Part shown: one piece after another, positions 1-11,800 of the stretch
How the letters are laid out: each line of letters starts with the position of its first letter
Position numbering within the stretch: position 1 is the first letter of the stretch
Assembly (NCBI GenBank): GCA_017163975.1
Contig: JAFFSR010000218.1
Coordinates: 6,327,501-6,391,500 of the forward strand
Direction: 5' to 3'
DNA from: Anastatus disparis
Taxonomy: Eukaryota; Arthropoda; Insecta; Hymenoptera; Eupelmidae
Length of the DNA stretch: 64,000 bases
Made by a program: the position numbers and the translations under genes
Notes under the pieces: model-generated
What the model saw: the letters and a program-made list of their open reading frames with translations, nothing else
What the model was told of the DNA's origin: nothing
Databases searched by the model: none

Positions 1-39
1 ATTTTTAATTTTTATGAATTTTATTGTTTTATTTTCTAG

Positions 40-305
40 GTTTGGTGTTTCACCATTAGACGATTTTCACAAACATCTTTCAGCTGGCCATTTTAGACCA
101 GATATAAAGAAAATGCGAACTTTGGTTAAAAAAGCACAGAAAAAGAAATATTTATTTGAAGAACGCAAGCGAGCTTATGAACTTGCTGGTCAACTTCTTA
201 AGTCAAGAGAAAGCTTGTTATCCAATGCGTATAAACAAGGTTTTAGTCAATCGTCACACCGTACTACAACTAAATTACAATGGAGGAAACCAAAGCCTGC
301 ATTAA
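40..305 (+). other. NFRKB: DEUBAD-type domain exon of NFRKB
   Basis: This exon holds the motif FGVSPLDDFHKHLSAGHF followed by basic helices (IKKMRTLVKKAQKKKY) and a second helical stretch rich in Arg, Glu and Leu. In the family this N-terminal DEUBAD region binds UCH37 and suppresses its activity within INO80; the function is carried over from known NFRKB. The acceptor AG is at 38-39. The donor is the GT at 306-307, inside GTAAT, so the last base of the exon completes an Ile codon with exon 2. In-frame reading past this donor hits TAA, which supports the splice. Confidence 0.8.
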
Positions 306-3300
306 GTAATTAACAAAAATGATTTTTATTTACTCAATTTAATTATCTAGCTTTAATTTTAGAGACTTTACAAATAACTTAATTTACACAATCAAAATTA
401 ATATTTAAATTTATTTTTCATTATGCACATTATTTAAAAATTGTTAAATTAATCTTCTTTTTTTATTATACTAAAAGTTGAGGAACGAGCGCAATTACGT
501 TACGCCGAAGAATTAAGCGCAATAAATGCTGAATTAGGCGCAACTTCACGTTTCGTACCCTCCGATTCTCAGTCTGATGACGAAGACGGTAGTAGTAGTT
601 GTTTGATGACACCAGCGCAAGCTAGTACAGGTGGTAAGCTTCAACAACAATTGCAATTACTTCAACAGCAACAGCGAAGGAAAAAGCGAGCAACGTTGAT
701 TGCACAACAGCAACAACAACTAGCTATGCCAACAAGAGCGATGCATTTGAGGTAAAATTTTTTCAAATATTCATCTCTTTAAATAAAAATATTTCTCCTA
801 TAGTAAAACATATTCTAATAAATATTTTATTTTTAGTCCTGAAGACGATGCGATAAGGCCAGTATATTCGACTTTACAGAGAGGACCTGAATGTGGAAAT
901 GTAGGACCGAGTTTGTCGACAGCTGCTTTAAGGCCTGAATTAACTGAAGAATCGTATAGGGCGATGCTTATGGAACACAAAAAAAGAAGAGCCCGAAAAG
1001 ATGTGAGATTTGTATTTTAATTTTCAATTTAAAAAATTTGTATTAATTTTTCATAATGTATAAAAATAAATCTTTTCAATTGCAGACTCATCCAGAACTC
1101 AATACGCAAGGTATAGCTTTATCAGATTTGATGCAGCGTGCACAGCTCGGTCAAAAGCACAAACTCTCGTTATCTCCACGAGTACCTTCATCGAAAAAAC
1201 GTCTGAAAATGGAACATCAGCCACAACCGCAATCACATCAACATCTGCAATTGCAAATGCAAATACAGCAGCAACAACAGCAACAACTATTACTACAGCA
1301 ACAGCAACAACAGCTGCAACAACAACAGTCAATTCCACAACCATCAACACCAATGAGAATAAGCTCGACGCCGATAAAACTTGAAAGTGATACTAATAGT
1401 CATACGAGTGGCGATTATTCACTTCATAGTACCGATGATTTGAAGCATACTGTGATAGAACAACCTGATCAAAAACCTCCTGAATGTCTATTAGCGGCTG
1501 ACGATGAGGAGGATGAAGAAGAAGAAGAAACACCAAGTATAGTTAAACATGAGCCTATTGAAATTTCCGAACAGAAATATGAAATTGAACCACCTGCTGC
1601 TCAACCACCTCCTACGATTATGGAAGAGTATGAACATATAATTTACTTTAAATACATTATTTTAGAAACATTTGATTTTTATACTTAATATTAATTTTTT
1701 TAGGGGTCCGGAATCTCATAATGAAATGTCTTCCCCAATGTCTGCAATAGAAATTAAGGAAGAGATGATAGAAGAAATGATATACGAACCTACTGAAGTT
1801 AAAATCGAAAATAACATGATAATGACTGAAGAAATTCCAGTTTGTAATAATTCTATACCAATGTCTAGTATTGAAGTTGAAGAAGAGATTGATAAAAAAG
1901 AAATAGATTTAGACAGTATAGACATGATGCAGTTGCCTATTCAGTTAGATGATGGTATAGACATCCTTGCAGATGTAAAGTAAGTCATTTTTATAATTAT
2001 TAATTATTAATGTTTCTTTTTATTATTATATATTATTTACAATTCATAAATTATTTACAGGTGTGAGGATGGAAACGTAATTACTATACCAGAAAAAGAC
2101 ATAGCAGAGTCAATTGTGGAAGATATTGTGATGAATGGTGATGAATTGATGCAAGAAACTCACACGTGTTTCTTTTCGTTGTTAAGAGATGCTTTCTTAT
2201 CTAAAGGAGAGTATCGTATGAACAAAATGGAAATGAAAGACGCTGTTGTTTTGTGGCAAGATAATCCAATATCACCTCTCAATGATTGGTATTCTTTAGT
2301 TCCTTCGTGGCCTGCTTTAGTACCATTAGCGTTAGGTTTTCTTGCTGGAGAATTAGTGTATCCGCAAGATCAAATGTTGGACGGTGATCAGGAATTAGTT
2401 CCTTATCTTGAAAATAAAGGCAAAGGTGTTTATGCATGGATAGGTGCTGGACGTGATTCCGATTCTCGTTTAGCTATATTATGCACTAAATTTTTACTAT
2501 ACAAGTAAGTACAATAAAGAATATCGTGATTATGTTTTAATTATTATAGGATGTATAAATTAAATGATTATATAAAAAATAATTATTTTCAGAGACTCGT
2601 TAGTACCACCAAAACCCCCAACACCAGCACCTTCAATATCAAAACAACAATCTCATCAAGCTCAACAACAAATCAGTCTTCTCACATCAAATAGTATAGA
2701 TCTTTCAAACAGTACGATAGATACTTCGATATTAACGGACGGTTTAGTAACAGACATATCAATGACTTCTCCTGAATGGGAACCACCTAAAGCACTTTGC
2801 CCTACCGACTGGAAGGTCAGACCTTCGACGCAAGAAGAAAAAGAAGAATTTCGAAGACAAGAAAGAATGCGGTATGCTGCACCGCACAAAGCTTTCACGT
2901 ATAGAATGCACGGATACTCATCAGTTGTTGGGCCTGTTAAAGGCATTTATCAGCATAATCCAGGTAAGAATATCATATTCTATTAGAAAAGAAAATAAAG
3001 GAAATTATTATGATTATTATTGTAATTTAAGAATTTTAACTGCATTAGGATTTTATGTTACAATTAAGGTTTCATATTGAGAAATCGACCGAAATTTTTT
3101 GGTCGCAGCTAAGCGTTTTTTTCTCGATCCAAAGCTTTGATTGATATAAAGCGTAATCTTTGACTTAAAAAAAATTAATAAAATATTTTTTTTATTCTCT
3201 AACAACCAGGTTCTAATCTAACAAAAGCTCGAGGACATTCGCTCCTTGTGCCCGATAGACCTAACTTCGTTACAATTCTTGCCCTTGTACGTGACGCAAC

Positions 3301-6024
3301 GGCTCGACTACCAAACGGTGAAGGTACTCGTGCCGATATTTGTCAATTATTAAAGGATTCGCAATATATTCAAGAAGATATTTTTAATAATGATAAAGAA
3401 GGTAACCTTAATTCTGTCGTATCGGGCGCCTTAGATAGATTGCATTACGAAAATGATCCTTGTGTGAGATATTATCCCAAAAGAAAAGAATGGTTATATT
3501 TACATAGGGCTCGCTCGGAATCGGAGTTTGGTAAGTAAAAGCAGAATTAAATAAAATATAAAAAAATATAATAAGGAGAAAAATTTTGATATTTTTATAA
3601 TTTTAATGTTCTTTTTATAGAGAAGTACCATCAACAACTTCAAGGTGTACCTAAGAATAAGAAAAGTTCAGGCAGTGCATCAAGAAGTAAAGCCCAACAA
3701 CAGATTCATAAGATAATAAATGTAAAAGAGCAAGGTTCAACGACCATTGTTAAAGAATATACTAATAAGAAAGAAAAGAAAACGATTACGCAAACTACTA
3801 ATACTATTACTAGGTATTTTGATTTTTAATAAATTTTAAAATATTTTTGTTTCAAGCTTAACATGTAAAATAAATAATATAACGAGACGTGTAAATTATA
3901 ATTTAAACTAAATTTTATTTTCATGCAAAAATTACAAATTCATTTTTCTAAAAAATATTTACTATTATTTTAGGAAAGAGCAACCAAAGAAAATGGAAGA
4001 AAAGGTAATAAATATGATTGATCAATCTATGTCCACTGTCAATCAACTTTCATCTATTGTCCAACAGCAACAACATCAACAACAACAATTGCAGCAACAA
4101 CAACAACAACAATTACAGCAGCAACAGCTTTCTCAAATTTCACTTGCGACAGCAACGACTACAACTCCAATTACCATTACTGTACCAGCAACAAATAATC
4201 CTGTTCCGACTTTATCGAATTTAGTAACAACTACTACAACGGTTATGGTATCGACAAGTAATATTAACGCGCAAACTTTGTTGAATACTGGTACTACAAC
4301 AACATCATCGGCATTACATTCAGTAAATACTGCAACTTCGATACCCATTGTTGAAAAAGAATGTCCAGTTTCTGTCATTTCAACTATGGTAGAACCTAAA
4401 CCAGTTCTTACTATGAGTGCAACTAGAGGTAAGACAATGAAAATAATTTTTTCGTTCATTTACTTATTATTCGTTTTATTTTATGTACTTAGAAATGAAC
4501 GTGATGTCAAGCCTTCCTTCGGTTCTTTCCACTCCAACTACAGTGAAGAAAGTCACAGCTAATATGAATGTCAAACCGGTTGCTGTAGTAAAATCTTCCA
4601 ACGCTCAAAGTCTTTTACAATCAAATCAACAACATTTTCCACATCATCAAATTCAAGTCTCTACATCAGCAGGCTTACAAACGATTCGGTTATCAGGACA
4701 CTCAGTGCTGCAATCTGCTCAACCAGTATCGACATCGTCAACAACGGTCACTACGATATTTCCTACTGTTACGAAAGTCATACAAAGTCAAGCACAGCAG
4801 TCTCAACAGCAAACGGTATTAAGTACGCAAGCTGGAAAAAGTATATTGCAGACATCAAATCTTAAGCAACAACAACAGCAACATGTGTTACCCGGAAAAA
4901 CTTTGTTAGCTTCACAAATTAAATTAGGTAAGAAAAAAAAGTTTAAACAATTAAGTTAGCCAATGAAATAAATTATTAAAAATAATATTTTTTATTTGAA
5001 CTTCAGTGAGTCCAGGACAGATAAAGTCACTATTAACAGGCCATGGCTTACAAGGTCAAACAATATTTATTAAACAAACATCAGCAGCATCAACTTCTCA
5101 AGCATCATCTCAACAAACTCAACAAAGCCAAGCTCAAATTCAGCAACGTGTTGTCACTGCTACACAACAACAGCAAACCCTTCAAACATCAGGCATGCAG
5201 AGGATAATCGCACAAATTGGCGGCAAACCTATAGCAGTTCAGATTCAACAGTCACCTCAACAACAACAGCAGCAACAACAAAAAGTTTTAGCGAAAGTAC
5301 TGACGAGTTCAGGTACTGGTCAACTTATATCTGTCGAAAGTTTGCTGGCACAAAAAGGATTGAAACTTGCGACAACTACAGCTCACGCCAATCAATTGGC
5401 GAGGCAGGGAAATAAAGTGATCCAGACTCAGTATCAGGTAAGGCTTTATTTAATAGTCTATATAAATTTTCATTAATTTAGAATACTGAGGAATTTAAAT
5501 ATATAACTTTATTGCAGGTTGTGTCACAGGCTCAAACTTCCGCTGGTCAATCGAAAATAATTGTTTCTCAATCACCAAATCAACAATCTTCTCAATCCCA
5601 GCAACAAACTAATACCCAACAAACAGTTCGCATGGTAACAGCTCAATTAGCTGGAAAACCAATTGTTCTTGCCAGTAGTGGAGGCGGCAAAAGCGTGGGA
5701 GTGAACGTTGGTACAGCTGGTAATGTTGTGATAGGCAAACAAACTGCAACTGGAAATCAATCTGGCACACAGCAGCCAATTATTTTACCAAGTCAACTGC
5801 TTAATATTAAAACGTTACATGGTTTAAAAGTAATACCAACTCCTGCTGGATTGAAAACAACAGGAGCAGCAGTTTACGCTAGAGTTATAGCACCTACGAC
5901 AATAACGCAAACCAGTCAGTCAAATGTTGTTGTACAACAACAGCAGCAACAGCAAGGCACACAACAAACAACACAACAACAACAAGTGCAGAATACGAGA
6001 AATAGTCCATTTGGTGGCACGTAG
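40..6024 (+). CDS. NFRKB: NFRKB, INO80 complex subunit (3' thirteen exons, 5' end missing)
   Basis: Nuclear factor related to kappa-B-binding protein, a metazoan subunit of the INO80 chromatin remodeller that binds and inhibits the deubiquitinase UCH37/UCHL5. I read thirteen exons joined in one frame with GT-AG borders: 40-305, 478-751, 837-1002, 1086-1627, 1704-1979, 2061-2504, 2593-2963, 3210-3530, 3621-3813, 3974-4428, 4493-4927, 5007-5437 and 5518-6024, ending in TAG. They encode about 1,559 residues. The first base of the first exon is the third base of a codon, so the start lies left of the window. In order: DEUBAD-type helical region (exon at 40-305), Gln-rich and acidic linkers, a conserved middle region with PHKAFTYRMHG and SVVGPVKG, the winged-helix domain (LPNGEGTRADICQLL, VVSGALDRLHYE), and a long Gln/Thr/Ser-rich tail like that of vertebrate NFRKB. 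Exon phases close exactly. Family identity is very strong; a few splice sites could differ by some bases. Confidence 0.93.
1266..1329 (+). repeat. Poly-Gln tract (CAG/CAA) in NFRKB exon 4
   Basis: Mixed CAG and CAA codons encode a Gln run broken by a short Leu-rich stretch, just after the first conserved acidic/basic blocks. The interleaved codons make a purine-poor + strand here. This is a coding low-complexity region, not an intergenic microsatellite. Confidence 0.9.
3210..3530 (+). other. NFRKB: Winged-helix domain exon of NFRKB
   Basis: Exon 8 carries the most conserved part of the protein: VPDRPNFVTILALVRDA, LPNGEGTRADICQLLKDSQ, VVSGALDRLHYENDPCV and a WLYLHR end. These match the NFRKB winged-helix-like domain. 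Acceptor CAG ends at 3209 and donor GTAAGT begins at 3531, with phase 1 at both ends. In vertebrate NFRKB this fold mediates protein contacts and has not been shown to bind DNA. Confidence 0.88.
4061..4128 (+). repeat. Poly-Gln tract (CAA/CAG) in NFRKB exon 10
   Basis: A second long glutamine run, mostly CAA with some CAG, near the start of the low-complexity tail. A further short run lies near 5255-5282 in exon 12. Together they mark the C-terminal third as a Gln/Thr/Ser-rich disordered tail. Confidence 0.88.
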
Positions 6025-6208
6025 TAAAATGATAATAGGATTGTATAGTAGTGTTTTTAAATAATTAGTTGGCTATTGACAAAATTGTAAAATATGACGA
6101 AAGATGATATTTGTTATCAAATAATTGTTGAATGTTAAATCACTTGACTGAAATAATCGTGATTGAATTCATTGAATATTTATAAAATTATTTCAGAATA
6201 TGACTTGA

Positions 6209-6218
6209 AATAAATAAA
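6209..6218 (+). terminator. Candidate NFRKB poly(A) signal
   Basis: Two overlapping AATAAA hexamers start at 6209 and 6213, about 185 nt after the NFRKB stop. The flanking DNA is very AT-rich and further AATAAA-like hexamers occur downstream (for example near 6525 and 6637), so the true cleavage site is uncertain. Confidence 0.4.
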
Positions 6219-7794
6219 AATTTCTTTTAAGGTTTTATATTACCTTGAAAAGGAGTTCTTAAAAATTATAAATGTATATAGAATATATATACTTGAAAAA
6301 ATTATTAATATATTATTTATAAAAAAAAATAAAAACAAATTTTATCTTTGTCTAAATAATTCGTCAATGCCAACAGTAAAGATTCTTACAGTGTAAATAT
6401 AGGATATTTGTGCTATGTACTTGCCGACGAACTGTCGCAATTATTCATTATTTTTTTTTTTCTTACGTGCAGTGTCGGTGTGTGATTGTATGATGATAAT
6501 TTTATGAAAATGAATGAAAAACATACGTAAAATAAATGAGCGTGTGTGATAATTCGGTACAATTTAGGATATACATATATACGTACAGGTTTTCGGTGAT
6601 ATCGATAACCTAGACGGTGTTAATAATTATTTGTATGAATAAAAAAAAAGTTATGATGAATAGTTTAAAATTTTTTAAATAAATATATCTATGTATACAT
6701 ATATGTCGATGATTTCTAAAACTTTGTTTCATTGTATAATAATTAGATGAAAATCAAAACAAATCCTGTATACTTATGTATAAGATATCTCGTTTTTTTT
6801 TTATTTTAATTACAAATTATAACAGTGTAATTATTGATTAATTATCAAAGAAAATAAGAATAAAGTATAGTGACGTATTAGGGTGGATTTTAGAATAGGA
6901 AAATGTCCAAAAAATAACTTGAGATTTTTGTCTGTAAAATTAACTTTTGATACTTTTATTGCATTAAATATTGGTAATTTTTATTCGACAAAAAAATAGT
7001 ATGTAAATAAATTTTTATTTTGTTTAAATTATTTTTTAGCCTATCAAATCATTTTCTTGTTGTATAGAAAAAAATTTAATTACACATTAATTTATTTTAA
7101 TAATTATATAAAAAAAGTGAAGATAAAATTTCGCAGTGTTGAAAATATTCTTTTTTCACACTTATTTATTACTTATAATCATTAATAATATTACAACGAA
7201 TTAAATAATAGTTTCATTGATAATGTGAAAGATGAAGAAAAATGCTAATCTGAAGTTTATGCGAACTATTTACAGATGCTCTCGAGTATATATAAATTGT
7301 GAGAAAAAAATATACGATTTAAATACAAAGGCACTCGCATTTTGGGGGCACTTGCAATATTTCTAATTCGAATACATAAATAAAAAGTTACTTTCGGTAA
7401 ATTCGTTACTTAAATTAATTTAAAACATCTTATATCCTATAAAAAATTTCCTTTGCTAAAACTATTACAAAAATCATCTAGCTACACTTTCATTATCTAG
7501 ACAGCCACGAATATAAAAAAAAACATCGCTGCCGTGTCTTTGGTATGTTTTATATAGGTTAAAAATAAAAAGAAGAAATAATCGCGCTTTATCCTTTACA
7601 CATCTCAAGATTAGGATTTTTTTTCTTTTACTAAAGAAAAAAAAGTATCTAAAGATAATAACAAGCGCTGTACATATATATCACGCATTCATGTCAGACA
7701 TGAGCATCGAAAAAATACTTTTGTAACGCCACTGCAAATAAATTAAATATATAAAAAGTAGCAAAGCGTTTCTATAGTTATTTATTACAAAGCC

Positions 7795-7892
7795 TAGTAA
7801 TTGATTTTGATGAAATTTTTTTTTTTTCATAAAATAGGCAGAAATTTTCAAACTTTTTGTACATAGATATATATCATCAAAATCAATTACTA
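7795..7892. repeat. Perfect 19-bp inverted repeat with 60-nt spacer
   Basis: Positions 7795-7813 (TAGTAATTGATTTTGATGA) are exactly reverse-complementary to 7874-7892. The spacer is T-rich. It could be a small foldback element or a 3'-end structure; no target duplication is obvious. Confidence 0.7.
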
Positions 7893-8744
7893 AAAAAATT
7901 ATAGTAACTTCTTGATTAACTAAGATAAATTTTGATTAAAAATTATATAATTTAATTCGAAAATCGTCGAAATTTGTTAAAATTAAATATTCATTTCTCA
8001 CAAAACATACTTGAAACTTAGTAATTACTAAACTAACATTGATATACTTTACGATTTTTAGATAAGATATGGTCAAAATTTTAAATGCAAAATTCGTAAT
8101 AAAGCCTCTGTGAATCATTATTATAGACTTCAATCAATTTATTGAGTCATTAATGAATTGCTAAAAGACCTATGAAAAACTTGATATGAAAAAATAAAGA
8201 ATTCATCTTCAAAATTTTGTCAATACCTGTACATTAAAATCTGATAATTTCTAAATTTGAAAAAATTCGAAGCTCATTTAAAACACTCGTTTAAATCTCA
8301 TAATAATGATGAGAAACATTTAACAAAATACAAACATACCTGTCTAGCACTTGCAAAAAAACATAGTTTACATAAAATATAATACAAAAGTATCAATAAT
8401 CTAACGTATTTTTATAATATATCGAATTGAAGATGCCCTGAAATACGTAAATATTTCAAGTACGTATTTTGTTATTTGATACTTTTAATCGTCTTAGAAT
8501 ATATTTATATACACATGCTCATGTCTAACGTTTTAACGTAAATACAAATTGATTGCTTTTTCGCTAAAAAAAGTAGGTCAATTGAATTCAAATAAATATT
8601 CAAATATATCCTTATAAAAAATAATCTATACCATAAATTCTATTATATATATATTTTCTTTCAGGAGTATAATTCCCATTGTTCAATGGGTAATTAATAT
8701 CCACAAGGTTGTAAAGCCTCGTTTCGTACAAGTGTATCTCTATA

Positions 8745-8750
8745 TTTATT
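8745..8750 (-). terminator. Candidate IP3 3-kinase poly(A) signal
   Basis: AATAAA on the - strand, about 100 nt after the kinase stop codon. The short distance suits a compact 3' UTR, but such hexamers are frequent in this composition. Confidence 0.4.
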
Positions 8751-8847
8751 TGAATTCATAAGCACCACCTTGAAAAATATCTTAAAAACTTTGAATCATT
8801 CAATCATTGTCTCTCTCTCTCCTTTCACAATATGTATCTCTCCCACG

Positions 8848-11800
8848 CTACGTTGTCATCATCGGCGTAGTGGTGGTATCGGTAGTAGTAGCAGGAGTAG
8901 TATTGATATCTGTTTCAAGAATTTCTTCGAATATCTCAATGAGATTATTGACGCCAATAAGATAACCATCCTCGTGATTACCGACTTGCCATTCGGCGTC
9001 GTGCCTGATGCTCTGCAGATGCGGTGGTAATGGTAATGTTTTAGCGAAATCAATCATCCAGACACCAGCACTTTTAGCATCGTGTACGAATAATAATGAG
9101 GAACCAACGACTTCGTGCGTTGAGAAAAATTTTGAAACTTTCAATGTCGCTTTGATGGCCCTTAGACGCTGAATGTACTTTGGAACTGCGTGTGGATAAC
9201 CATCGACGAAACGACGCAAGGCTTCCTTTACCTGTTGACAAAAAAATTGAAAAAAATAAATATAATTTTGCATTTAAATTATTCTTTTTTTATTATAATT
9301 TATTATTTTTTTTATCAGAATTTCAATGTTAATAAACAGTCGGTTTTGTCGTTTAGACATTTTTCGCTTTTCAAGATAGGTAAATTTTGTCCTTGCAATT
9401 ATATATATATATCTTAATGGAGCTACGTTAATTTACATTGCAAAACATCATTCTTTTACTTTAAATCATGACATTTTTAAATAATTTCGAACAGTCAGAT
9501 CCTAGTAAAATTTAAAAAATATCAATATTTAATATTTTCATAATATTAATGATTTATAATATGCAAATCTTCTCGTTGATAATACAAATTTTGTGAATAA
9601 AAATTTACTAGATTTAGTTTTTTGAAATCATAGAGTCAATTTTAGAAGAATTCAAAAATAATTATTGTATTGCAACAATTGATATGATCGTTTTAACCTT
9701 TACATAACGGCATGCACACATTCAAGAATCTAATTGAAGCGGCAATTTGTATTAAAATTATTTCCCTTTTTTTAGAACGCACGATAAAATTACATTAAGC
9801 AAATTATAAATATCTTGGAGTAATGTTGGTTTTAACGAACAAAAGGCTAATTTTTTTTAAATTTTAATTATATATAAATAATTTTTAAAAATTTGTGAAT
9901 GATATTCATATGATCGATCATTACTGTTATTACAATAGCAGAAATGCTTGGGAATTTATAGTTTACTCAAACGCTACTAAAATTTAAAATACACTTTTAT
10001 CGAAAAATTTCAAATTATTTTCATCGGAAATTTGATCTTCTCGAATGACCTCCTCCAAAAAAAATTTATGCCGTGTATACACATGAGAAATCCTAACCAC
10101 ACAACTATGTATATCTTCTTATTTTAATTTATACCGATTCATCCACATATCGCCAAAAAAATAAAATAAAAACAGAAATAAACGTAAAATAAGAAAGAAG
10201 AAAAAGAAGATATAATATCTTGACTAACCTGTTCCCTGGTCCTCGTAGTCTTGAAATCCTTGGAGCTACCACCTCGTGCCAATTTCATTCCTTCGACGCG
10301 AAAACCAAGGGTCGCCGTGCTCGATATTGTCTCGCGCCAAACCATGTACCTTGGCTTTGTTACACCTTGCAATCTGCGTTCCTCCGCAGTTGGTGCGCTC
10401 GGATCCACTTGGACCATTTTTTCGTACATGTCTTTACGTAGCTGGAAAAATAAACAAAGAGAATTATTTATAATATTTTTATTTTACAATAATTTGATTT
10501 TGCGTTTAAAATAAAATGAATGAACGGATTATGAAAATTTTGAATTTAATAATTTAAAAAAGTCTATTAATATTAATATTAGTTCTAATTATCTTTTTTA
10601 TTTCTATGAAATAAATAAAATTTTTATAATAATTTGAATTTAACATTAAAAATCCATTCTGTGACATAATTAAATATTGTAATAATAATTGTTACTTTTT
10701 ATATCTACAGAGAGAGAAATTTACTATGATTCGATAATCACATTACGAATTTCACTCTCGTAATCCCATTAAAATGTAACAAAAACCCCGCAGCTGTGCA
10801 AAGAAACATATTCGTCATTGACGTTTTATTTTTTTGGAATTACCTAAAAGTAAGTTGTCAGAAATAAATAGTAAAGAAGAAGAATAATAAAAAATATACA
10901 AATGGCTCATTTAAGTATGAAAAGATTTGATGATGTACGCTGTATAAATTAACGTTCTGCGTGCGTAAAAAGTAGCATTGAAAAATTAACAATAGTTTTT
11001 CGACGGTAACACAGACATAGATTAATTGTTTGTTTATTAATTGTAAATGTTTACTTTGGTAATATGATTTTAGATTAAATTAATGGAAAAAAATAGCATA
11101 TTAATTTAATTGTTGGTTTTGTCATTGTAACACGTATTTTTGGTTTATGAATTTTGAGAGAAAAATAAGTAATTACGTACGCTACACGAAGAAGCGTTTT
11201 ATCATAATGTTTTTTTAAATTTCATTGGAAAATATTTTAACGACATCCCCTTTTGTCATCGGAACACATTTTCAATTGTATTTTTATTTTCTTTTCTATT
11301 GTCGTTCGATTACTTCATTATTTTGTGAGTGACGTAAAAAAAAAATAGGATTTTAAAAATCAATGAGCAAGGAATGATTTCATAGTCTTGCGTTAATTAA
11401 TCGTTCGTTTTGACCGTGTCACCAGTCAAAAAAATAGATAAATTTGAATGTATAAATGACGGATTTTGAATTCTATACTTTTTTTATTGAAAATTAAACC
11501 GTCCATAAAAAGAATATGTAAAGTGTAATTAAATTTTATCTATTAACAACTTGGAATATAAATATTTAATTATACTACTATTCTTAGAATAATAATTATT
11601 TGACAATAAAACTTTTCAAGCAATAGAACAATATTTAATGTTAATCATATGAGAATTTTATGTTAATTCAAAAGAGTTGTAATAAAATAGTAATATTTTA
11701 AAATTCTGACATAATCTTTATAACATAATCTTTTAACTTTAATAAAATAGAAAAAAAATTCAATAAGTAGCTAAAAAAATTTTAATTATTTTTACCTTCG

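Larger units (their letters stand above)
6025..8744. other. Tail-to-tail gap between NFRKB and IP3 3-kinase
   Basis: Very AT-rich DNA between two convergent genes, containing the NFRKB 3' UTR and the end of the kinase 3' UTR. No coding exon is visible; the longest open frames lack codon structure or similarity I recognise. The only marked structure is the inverted repeat at 7795-7892. Confidence 0.7.

Noticed and set aside
1672..1703. Independent start ATG for a short gene before NFRKB exon 5
   Set aside because: These bases are intron; exon 5 begins after the AG at 1702-1703 and continues the NFRKB frame.
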